From the NCBI RefSeq assembly GCF_034702125.1, contig NC_085872.1, forward strand, positions 27,526,634 through 27,590,633: a stretch of 64,000 nt of DNA, given 5' to 3'. The notes beneath the pieces are model-generated. The model made no database searches and was not told where the DNA came from. It saw only the letters and a program-made list of their open reading frames with translations. The position numbers were made by a program, and so were the translations under genes. Numbering within the stretch: position 1 is the stretch's first letter; every line of letters begins with the position of its first letter. Shown here piece by piece: positions 46,428 through 64,000 of the stretch. The stretch is from Engraulis encrasicolus. Its lineage: Eukaryota > Chordata > Actinopteri > Clupeiformes > Engraulidae.

Positions 46428-48954
46428 ATGGCAATGAGGGTCCAAGCAAACCTCAAACTGATTATTATTGTTCTGTACCGTCCACCGAAATTCTCTTCGT
46501 CATTTCTATCTGATTTCTCCACCTTCATGTCGGACGTACTTACTAACTATGACAAAGCAATAATTGCTGGCGACTTTAATATCCACGTAAATAAATCAGA
46601 TGACGCAATAGCCAAGTCTTTCTTAGACACATTAAATGGATTCGGTCTCGTCCAGAATGTTACAGAACAGCCTACCCATCGAAAAGGCAACACACTTGAC
46701 CTTGTTATTTCACATGCGCTTGATATCAACAATATATCGGTCACGGACGTCGGCCTCTCCGACCACCACTGTGTGTTTTTTGATTTTGACATTTCAACAC
46801 AAATTAGCACACCCAACAATGTCATTCACAGACGACGCATTAATGCCTCTGCTGAGCTTAAGATTTCAGACCTCATCAAATCAGGTGACCTAATAAATGG
46901 TCACTGCACACCTGATGAAATGGCTGATAGCTTCAACAACAACTTAAGAGGAATTCTAGATAACATAGCTCCAATTAGAACGACGACAAGAACCAGAGCT
47001 AGGTATTCACCTTGGATGAATGACTCACTTAGAGCCTTAAAAAGAAAATGCAGAGTAACCGAGCGTCTTTGGAGGAAAACTAAATTAGAAGTCCACAGAC
47101 AATCCCTTAGGGATGAGATCTCCTCCTACAATAATGCGGTACGCTCAGAGAGAAAAGCATATTTTTCCAAAATCATAACAGACAACCAGCATAATGCGAA
47201 AGTTCTTTTTTCCACTATTGACCACCTGCTTAATCCAACACATAGCAATAACAACCTAAATGCAGCATCACATGCCAAGTGCGAGGAATTTGCTAGATTT
47301 TTTAATAAAAAGATTGCCGACATTAGAGAAGGCATCCAAGGTGGAAACGCAGCAACCTCTGTCGCCCACTCAGGCGATACACCGAGGGGAGGGTTAAACC
47401 CCCCTAGGAGACCTGAGAGCTTCCAAAAGTTTTGTCCAATTACAGAGGACGACCTATGTAAAATAGTCAGGGAAAGTAAGCAGTCTACCTGCAGCCTTGA
47501 CGCGATCCCCACATATCTGCTAAAAAACATACTTGGTTGCTTAGCAGCACCTTTACTGCAAATTGTTAACACCTCTATGCTTACAGGCATTTTTCCAAGC
47601 TCATTGAAAACAGCCATGGTAAAGCCACTCCTAAAAAAGACAAATTTAGATCAGAATTCTTTAAACAACTACAGACCTATATCAAACCTCCCCTTTATAA
47701 GCAAGGTACTAGAAAAAGTTGTATTTAAACAGCTTAATCAACATCTGGCTGGGAATGATATCTTGGAAAAATTCCAATCAGGCTTTAGAGCCAACCATAG
47801 CACCGAAACAGCACTTATCAAACAAACAAAGTTTCAGCACTTATCCTCCTCGACCTCAGTGCCGCCTTTGACACGATAGACCACAACATACTAATTGACC
47901 GCCTTGAATCTTGGGTAGGCTTGTCCGGTCACGTCTTAGAGTGGTTCAAAACATATATTACAGGAAGACAGTTTTTTGTCACCATCGGAGAATACGTCTC
48001 CAACAAGTATGATGTGCCTTTTGGAGTTGCTCAGGGTAGTTGCTTGGGCCCTCTCCTCTTCTCTCTCTATATGTTGCCCCTGGGCTCCATCATCAGAGAG
48101 CACAATGTTGATTTTCATAGCTATGCCGATGACACTCAACTATATATCTCTGTCGAGCCTAGCCAAACCACTGCCATTCATGCCTTGACTAAATGCATGT
48201 CTGCCATTACAGATTGGATGAACAGTAACTTCCTAAAATTAAATGAAGATAAAACTGAAGTGTTGCTCATTGGGCCTAAGAAAAAACGTGCAAAACTCCA
48301 CTCAAGCCTAGGTGACCTAAGCATACACATTAAAGATAAGGTTACTAGCCTAGGTGTGGTCATAGACTCAGATTTGAGCTTTGAGCCTCACATCAACAAG
48401 ATAACAAAATCTGCTTTTTTCCATCTTAGAAATGTCAACAAAGTGCGCGGCTTGGCCCCCGACAAGACGCTGAGAAACTTATTCATGCCTTTGTCACCAG
48501 TAGGATAGACTACTGCAATGCTCTCTTCTCTGGTCTCCCAAAAAAATTAATTGACAAATTGCAACTCATTCAAAATTCTGCGGCAAGAATCCTAACAAGA
48601 ACCAGAATGAGAGAGCACATCTCCCCTGTCTTGGCAGACCTGCACTGGTTACCTGTCTCATACAGAATCGACTTTAAGATTCTGCTCACAGTATTTAAAG
48701 CATTAAATGGACTTGCCCCTAGCTATATCTCAGACATGCTCTCTTTTTATGCCCCTGCTCGAGCTCTCAGGTCCACTGATGCCAAGCTGCTAAGGACCCC
48801 CACCCCCCCGCAGAAGAAGATCGGCGACGCCGCGTTTGCCTGCTATGCGCCCAAGAGATGGAACGCCCTCCCCATCGAGATCCGATCAGCCACCTCCGTC
48901 GACTCCTTTAAGAAGCAGCTGAAGACCCACCTCTTCATCCTTGCCAACTCCTAG
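46428..48954 (+). pseudogene. L2 LINE ORF2 pseudogene (endonuclease-reverse transcriptase)
   Basis: Three reading frames must be joined to follow the protein: 46428-47825, about 47832-48490 and about 48493-48954 (TAG stop). The first break looks like a deletion of about 30 or more nt between TETALIK and NKVSALILLDL, and the second like a single-base loss. The sequence also lacks the start of the endonuclease, since the readable frame begins near VIIVLYRPP. Confidence 0.85.
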
Positions 48955-49479
48955 CTGCCAAGGCGTCATAGTGTCCCAGCTGCCGCAGCGCCCTTACTAC
49001 TCGCAATCCAGCCCTGGCAGGGGGCTCCCCTAGGTGGCCGCTGGTCTCTGCCTGAGGTTTCTTCCTGACTACAGGGGGTCTTTTTTCTCAGACCTCACTG
49101 AGCTTTTTTTTTTTCCCCCTCACAACTATGAATCAAGCGAAAGGGAGTTTTTCCTCACCCCTGATGCCACCAGGGGCCGCACTTGAGCGCCCAATCTCTG
49201 TGTGACTATCTATGACTTATGATAGGCCCAGCCACTATGGACCTTACACATCTAAGAATCCTGGTCCTAACCTACGTTGACCTTATAACTCTACATTCTC
49301 TGTCTATCTCTTCTTCCTCTGCCTTCCTGCTTTTTCTGCCTCTCCTCTATACCTCTCCTTTTAAATCTATCTCTAACAATGTTTTTTTCCCATTTGTTAA
49401 GCACTTTGAGTTACATGCCTTGTATGACACAGTGCTATACAAATACAATTATTATTATTATTATTATTATTATTATTGT
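46428..49479 (+). mobile_element. L2-clade LINE, 5'-truncated and frameshifted
   Basis: The frame at about 46428-47850 has the end of an apurinic-type endonuclease (IIAGDFNIHVNKS, GLSDHHCVFFDF) and the start of the reverse transcriptase (NNYRPISNLPFISKVLEKVV, FQSGFRANHSTETALIK). A frame change at about 47825 leads to LLDLSAAFDTIDHN, GVAQGSCLGPLLFSLYM and the catalytic SYADDTQLY. A second change at about 48495 leads to [14 protein letters not shown] and [16 protein letters not shown]. The 3' end has GTGCTATACAAATACAATTA followed by (ATT)n at 49447-49479, a typical L2 tail. Both frame changes make the copy inactive. Confidence 0.9.
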
Positions 49480-50230
49480 GAGGAAAGTAAAGTCCCCTGT
49501 GCAATACTTTCATTCAATTTAGTCGGTGTCAGTGCTTTTGGCAGCATCACAGAAGCTGGCGGTTGCTTGGACTTTTTGCAATCGATGTACATATTTTGTG
49601 CCTTGTAAATACAGGTGGAGAAAGGTGTTCCATGATACAAACGTGAAACACACACTGAAATCTTGGTACTGGTGGCTGGAGTTCAAGAGCTGAATCAACT
49701 CAAGGCTCTTTGGAAATATTATGCACAATTGAGAGAGGCACTGAACAATTTTGTAAAGATTCACAGGGGAAACGTGAAACTAGAAGTGAGAGATCTCTGC
49801 ACTGTGTGGCAAGCTAGACACCCTAGAAATAGCTTTCATGGGACACTTCTGGGATACAATACGGCTGCCCTCCAGGACACCACCCTGCAGTTGCAGAAAC
49901 ATGACATTGACATGCACACGACTACACAGGCTCTCCTGTCACTTCATGACTTTGGCACAGAGAGACAATTTTGCCTTTTTGAAGGGTCAGCTTTAAGTGT
50001 TACAAATTCAGTCTCCCAAGTCGACAGACATGACCTCGAGCACACAAAGAAGCGCAAACGTATGGCTGATGAGAGTGCTGAGCTAGGTGTTGAAATTAGT
50101 GGAGAAGAAGTTTCGCACTGAAATGTTCCATTTTCTAATTGACAAACTTGTGTCCTGTCTAAACCATCGGTTAATTGCAACACACACCACAGCATATCCC
50201 ATTGACCTGACCATGAGCTTGGCAGATGAA
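49480..50230 (+). pseudogene. Probable hAT (ZMYM1-like) transposase remnant
   Basis: Reading through stops at about 49608 and 49641, the segment has GCLDFLQSMYIFCAL, a variable linker, VQELNQLKALWKYYAQLREA, then LQDTTLQLQKHDIDMHTTTQ, and after a frame change KFRTEMFHFLIDKL. The order, a FF..L..LY.F block, a L...LQ....D block and a FR.E.F...ID block, resembles hAT-family transposases of the ZMYM1-like (TTF-type zinc finger) group. The match is from memory of the pattern and not tested. It is certainly broken. Confidence 0.35.
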
Positions 50231-51200
50231 CTTGTTTAGTACAAATCGTTCATTTTAGATGAACAAAAAGTGGCAAAATACAATGGCATTTAGACCATTG
50301 GTAAATTATCATGGTAAATTTTAATTTTAATTTATAGTCTTCTTTCCCAAATGTTTATATAACACTTGGACTTCAGGGGTGAGTGGGGGTGCAATGCAGA
50401 CCTCCCACAATCCAGCCCGGGGGTCGGGCGCTGTCTTTCAGCACCTTGTTCGACCTGTAACTGTAACTAAGAATAATGGTGATTATTAACTTCCCCACTC
50501 AGTGCAGTGTCACACCATCTCAATATTGAAGTTATCCTAAATCGAGAATTTTTATCTTTTCTGTCCTTTCATTCTCGTATTGTGCAGATGAGCATATGGA
50601 ACTGAAACTTGGAACTGAAATCTCCTGTGTCGTGGTTCACAGTGCGGATTTTATGTCTTGCGTAAACCAGAGTTTAGTTTGAATCTTACTATATTTGAAA
50701 TACATACAAAAGAGGCTGCCGTAGAACAAGAAAACATGTCGCAAACAGCTGTTAAAATTTTATGAATTCCGGGTGATAAAAATAAATACCGTGCGCAATC
50801 AATATTTAATAGAAGAGACAGTATGCGCAAAGAACCCTAGAAACGGAAACTGGCCTGGTTAAAATGACTGGATTTTAGATAGAAGGGTATTTTTTTCAAT
50901 CCTCATCTAATGTACAACATATAAATCCGCACGCAAAATGGTTAATTTCTTCACAACAAAGTCATCTGTGGCATGGGACGTGGAAGGCGACCGGTTTGAT
51001 AGGCCTACGTGCCTGAACTTGTGTCAAATAGCACCCATACTGAATACGTTGCAGAATCCCCTGTTAAACCAGTGTTAAGTCCCTGTAGGATTCAGCAACG
51101 AGTAAGGGAAGCCAATTGTACGACCTGCTTCACAGATGGACGTCGACTTACACCAATAGAAACCTACATGGGCCGGCGCAACGGCTGTAGAAGCTGAGAG
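50231..51200. other. Intergenic between repeats and wfs1, nothing assignable
   Basis: No frame, RNA gene or clear repeat ends. This interval includes the likely upstream flank of wfs1. Confidence 0.4.
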
Positions 51201-51359
51201 GTTCCCCTTGTAGTTACCAACTCCTCGCTCGTGTCCGATTTCGGAAGAGAAGAGAGCAGACGGATATGGACATTTGGTGAATTATTCGTTTGCTTTTTGT
51301 AATCAGTGCAGGAAACTACCGTTTCATGTGGATCATGCTAATGTCCCCCAACTGATCGT
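51200..51359 (+). promoter_or_regulatory. Candidate non-coding first exon of wfs1
   Basis: The wfs1 start codon lies five bases after an acceptor at 52040, so at least one 5' exon must exist upstream. The strongest donor I see is GTAAGTAAG at 51360-51368. The sequence before it (TTTCGGAAGAGAAGAGAGC) is consistent with a 5' UTR, but its start cannot be placed. Inference only. Confidence 0.25.
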
Positions 51360-51598
51360 GTAAGTAAGTTTTTATATCGCACTATTCTATTTAGGAAACT
51401 TGAAACTGAATCAAAGTGTGAATTGCTTTACAGCCTGTTGGGGAGCTTGCCAGAGCTCATGCCAGGCTCTCATGCCAGCCTGTTACTCTCTGCAGTCTGT
51501 AAGCCATCTGAAAAGAAGTATTTTTGAATAGTGGAGAACACCCAAAAATGCGTGTTTTGTTGTCGGACAGGAGAATAGTAATAAGTAATGGTCTACAG

Positions 51599-51818
51599 CA
51601 GTGTTTCCCAACCAGGGGTTCCTGTACCACTAGGAGTACACGAGTACACTGCAGGGGGTACTTGGAAAATTTTAACTTATTTTAATTTTTTTTTTTTTTT
51701 TTAAATTTTTACAAATACATGGAACTTAGTTGCATTAGCATAGAGCAACTGATATAAAGCTCATAGCACAACGAAAAGGCTTAGGGGTACACAAGACAAA
51801 AAAGGTTGGGAAACACTG
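51599..51818. mobile_element. hAT-type MITE with 8-bp TSD
   Basis: GTCTACAG flanks it at 51591-51598 and 51819-51826. The ends CAGTGTTTCCCAACCAGGGG and AAGGTTGGGAAACACTG are classic hAT termini. It is 220 bp with a central T-run, lying between the putative first exon and the start-codon exon of wfs1. Confidence 0.92.
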
Positions 51819-52045
51819 GTCTACAGGATAACATGTACAGTACCTCTCTGGAGTCATCAGAGACTTAAAATCCAAAATACACCATCACAAGCTTTAAAGA
51901 AGTAGAGAACCAAACATTAAAGACATGAGCTGTCATGTAATCCAATGCGTTACATTTTAGCTGGGCATTAAATCACAGTATAAATATGTGCCAAGGCCAA
52001 AGTTGACAAATTAAAAATGGTTTTATCCTCTGTTTTACAGCGACG

Positions 52046-60596
<8,551 letters not shown>

Positions 60597-61974
60597 TGGG
60601 CTCATTACAAGCACAGGCTTTTTAAAAAAAGATTACTGTCTTTTTGACTTTATTTATGATAGCACAGTGAAGATGGTGACAGGAAGCGAGTGGGAAGAGA
60701 GAGATGGGGAAGGGCTGGCAAAGGACCCGGGCCAGGAATCGAACCCAGGTCGGCCGCATAGTAGACGAGTGCCCCACCGTTAGGCCACGGTAGGGCCTAC
60801 AATCACAGGCTTTATAGGTGGACAGGTCAAACAAAACGATTGTGTCAAAGCCAAAAATCTGACATGGGAGAGAAGCAATATCACTATTAAAAAAAAAAAA
60901 AATGATTTACCAGATTTATCATTCGAAAGAGACCTCCATGAAATGTGTATTCATGTTGTCTGTGTGCCATAATGTGTTATTTAAAAATAATTGAGCTCAT
61001 CTTTGTCTAAGCAGCTGTCTTAATTAATATACATAAGATCACAAGATGACAAGAATCAGCTTCTCAGCGATGAAGCAGTTGAATGAAAATGTCTGCTCTT
61101 GTTATAACACTGTAAGAAATAATTGAACACTCAGAGGAACTTTTCTAGCAAACTGTTGCACCATCCTTCATGTCTTAAACAAAGCAGCAGTTCACAGATT
61201 ATAAGAGGTTCTGCTGCTATGCACAATCTTCAATCTTCTGCTTATTTGGGACTGTGCACTGGAAAGGGAATTCACAGTTCTGACAATGCAATGTGTGCCA
61301 TTTAACAGCGGGTATGTATCAATATGTAATTGAATTGAATCTTTTTTTTTGATAACTTTTGGATAAAATCTGGATTTAATAACCATGTTGAAAGAACAAT
61401 GGGGTAGTGGTGACCTCTTTTGAAGCCCAATATCACTGGTTTAACATGTGGTGTCTTGTAATGTGTTATGAGGAGGAAGTTTCTGAACTTGATCCAGAAG
61501 AGCCCACCCCAGTGCCTTTATTTTGAACTGTCCTATTGACTGTACTCAGTCTTGGCTTCCTGTATTTGTAGGGACATTTTTTTTTTTTTACCTTTTAAAT
61601 ATTTTGTGATTTTCTGAAAAAAGTAGTAATTGTAGCCCTTTTGTTGTCTGGTTGACATCTTAAATATTAGTACAATATTGTGCGTATTCTCGCTGGATTT
61701 CGGTGTTAAAATTGATTTTGCTCGAATTGATGAAAAAAGAAATAGAAGTAGACATTCCACTTCGTCTTCAAATGTTTACCCTCCATTTTCACCATTTTAT
61801 GACATCATTATTGGGGCGGGGCCGAATTCTCAGTATTATAAGTGCCTAAACTATGCTAAATTTGGTGATTTTTCTTGTTTTGCTGAAAGCCATACTGTTC
61901 ATACGTATTGTCCACACTCTACACCTCATGTTCTTCCACACATTCAGCCCCACCCCATGCCCAGAGTCCATGCG

Positions 61975-61976
<2 letters not shown>
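60597..61976 (+). other. Probable wfs1 3' UTR, with a SINE
   Basis: No coding frame continues past the TAA. Apart from the SINE at 60636-60802 the sequence is AT-rich and unremarkable. Confidence 0.45.
60636..60802 (-). mobile_element. tRNA-derived SINE, family C
   Basis: It matches 23345-23520: on the minus strand GGCCCTACCGTGGCCTAACG, box B GGGTTCGATTCC, then GGCCCGGGTCC and CATCTCTCTCTTCCC. It begins 40 bp after the wfs1 stop codon, so it is likely part of the 3' UTR. Confidence 0.85.

Positions 61977-62070
<94 letters not shown>
61977..62070. repeat. (CA)n microsatellite
   Basis: A pure CA run of about 94 bp downstream of wfs1. Confidence 0.97.
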
Positions 62071-62072
<2 letters not shown>

Positions 62073-64000
62073 GATGGATGATGAAAATTTGAAGACAAAA
62101 TCTTGTTGTTTTACATCTGTACAAGCAAAATTGGCATCAAATTTCAGTGAGACCTTTTTTTTTTGACAGGGTACTGTACTATATCCAACTGGACAATATG
62201 ATAATGAATTTTGCTTGAAATATTTGTCTAACCATAGATGGACTAGATAGTACAAAGCAGCCAGCTCTAGTAGGCCTACATACTATATTCTTTTGTTTTT
62301 TTTGCAATAACAGGAAACTCTTTTACCCTCGCCCTCTCTGTTGTCCTGTTGAGATTAAAGTATTATTATTAAAGCATTAAAGCATTGTTAGCAACCTATC
62401 AGTGAAGTGAGGGCCTTGGTCAGCTACACAAGACTGTTATCATCATTGCACAGACTTTATTTGTTTAGCTCCAGCTTTCGAGCATTTTAAGAGAAGTGCT
62501 GATGATAGTAAGAGTGCTACGAGTATGATAATGGTGATTTTACAACTTGTCCATGGGGTTCTCTCTAATATGTCCCGTCCTCACCATGTGCATGTGGCCT
62601 TGCGTTTTCCTGATGCCCCACCTACGTGGAGAAAACGATTAAGTTTCCTCGCTGTCAGCCTAGCCAAAACAACTTTTGGGGGGACTTCATTCACCATCCT
62701 GATTGCACATGAGAAAATGACATTAGAATTGCACTTTTGTGAGATATTGAAATACACTTCTGTCGTCAGTGATGTCACCACAAGGCCACAAGCAGGCAGG
62801 GGAGGATGGTAGTTTGGATATTAGTAAGAATCCTGATGTCACCAGGGTGCTACTAATGTGAGCGAGAGTATGCACACTCACTTACAAAATCAAACTTAAC
62901 TGGACAACCTCACAGTAGTGATGAATCAAAACAGACCTGACCAGTGAGAGAGGGTTCATTCATTGGTTCTATGTGTTAACAAAGACCATTGGATTACTGA
63001 AGCATGTACATATGCATCATTGAGCCCAAAATGAATTGTTCCAGAATTTGTATTATTTACCACTTTGTTTTACAAATGTATCCACATGATAGACCTTGCA
63101 TAAATTACTCATTACTAAATGTTGTGTCATTTCCCAAGTTTCATGTCCACATTATTTACTACTAATACCCCCGTGTTTGATTTATTTTTCAATGTGTACC
63201 TAGTAATTGTTTGCACTTCACTTGGATATGCCTACTACAGTATTTTGCTTAAATATAAGGTTTTATGGCAATATTTTAAAAGGTTAATAGTTTAGAAATG
63301 AATCTCTGAATAATGTGCAAGAATGTCCATCTAAGTCAAGTGCAACCAAATACTAATTCTGTAACAGTTCAACCAGGTCGTTTGCTAGTGTTGTGCAGTC
63401 CGGATCTGATTGCTGTTGAGGACTTAAGACACCTCAAGGTTTAAGACAGCTCTCTATATGATACTTCAGCCTTATAGTATTTGGAATGTTTACATCTTTT
63501 GAGTACAGAATTTTTGAACCAGCAACACATCAGACATTTTGTATATATATATAGTATATGTTGATATAGACATAAAACTTGATTGTGAGACAGTATTAGA
63601 TGCTGTTTCTTCAAAATGCTAAACTCGAAGAGACATTTACATGTATAAAATCATGTACAGTTGAAATGTACATTTTTGTTTATGTCATCCTATCCTATAT
63701 TATGAGGCGGGTGTAGATGGTAAATTCATACGAGTAATTTCACATCCATTTCTAATCCTAACATTACTTCACTGCACGCATGGTCATATTTGAATAATTG
63801 AGAATTAAAAGCGCTATTTTAATCTAGCCAGATGCAGTGAATCATAAAGAGCTAAATTAACAGACTTACATTTTGACACGATTGTGGATTTTTTTTCTGC
63901 TGCTTAGGCTACATTCATTTTCAGATGTTACAAGTGATTAAAAAAAGAATTTCACATTTTGATGGCACAATAGCGCTCCGGTGTAATGCAATACAAGACA
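62071..64000. other. Region downstream of wfs1, nothing assignable
   Basis: AT-rich sequence with short AATAAA-like and ATTAAA-like motifs (for example near 62352 and 63805), which may include the distal wfs1 3' UTR. No exon, RNA gene or repeat ends could be supported. Confidence 0.4.

Overview
The window looks like nuclear DNA of a teleost fish. It holds five spliced or intronless vertebrate protein genes separated by long AT-rich introns, very long CA/GA microsatellites, several tRNA-derived SINE families, an L1 and an L2 LINE, and many short non-autonomous DNA transposons (hAT, TTAA-target and foldback types). No bacterial, viral or organellar gene organisation is visible. All exon coordinates below were worked out by hand from GT/AG junctions and reading-frame continuity, so ends may be off by a base or two. 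The species cannot be determined from the sequence alone.

Layout. 1-1.8 kb: 5' part of an L1 retrotransposon on the minus strand (complete ORF1, start of ORF2), inside or next to fip1l1. 2.3-6.7 kb: first eight coding exons of fip1l1 (minus), running off the left edge; its intron 1 carries a 1.2 kb TIR element and a SINE. 7.0-9.3 kb: foldback elements, tandem SINEs and four microsatellites. 9.5-12.7 kb: a complete seven-exon intelectin gene (minus, 328 aa). 12.5-16.7 kb: foldbacks, a 1.43 kb CCCAG...CTGGG transposon, and a local duplication carrying hAT elements. 17.8-19.0 kb: an intronless D1-class dopamine receptor (minus, 384 aa). 19.4-20.6 kb: degenerate repeats. 22.3-41.3 kb: crmp1 (minus, 14 coding exons, 673 aa, long N-terminal isoform), whose introns are full of mobile DNA, including a giant palindrome interrupted by a 2.96 kb transposon. 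41.3-52 kb: intergenic, with a SINE, two hAT elements inserted at the same palindromic target, a frameshifted L2 LINE and a probable hAT transposase remnant. 52.0-60.6 kb: wfs1 (wolframin, plus, 9 coding exons, 1035 aa). 60.6-64 kb: probable wfs1 3' UTR and downstream repeats.

How the genes relate. crmp1 and wfs1 are divergently oriented neighbours, as I recall for human 4p16, so this is an old conserved linkage rather than a functional operon. The genes act separately: FIP1L1 in mRNA 3'-end processing, intelectin as a secreted lectin, the D1-like receptor in Gs-coupled dopamine signalling, CRMP1 in semaphorin/microtubule signalling in neurons, and wolframin in ER calcium and stress control. 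Nothing here forms a new multi-gene system. The unusual content is structural: the interrupted palindrome, transposons with a 2-bp GA target duplication supported by an internal empty site, re-use of one palindromic hAT target, and a foldback element carrying a telomere-like array.
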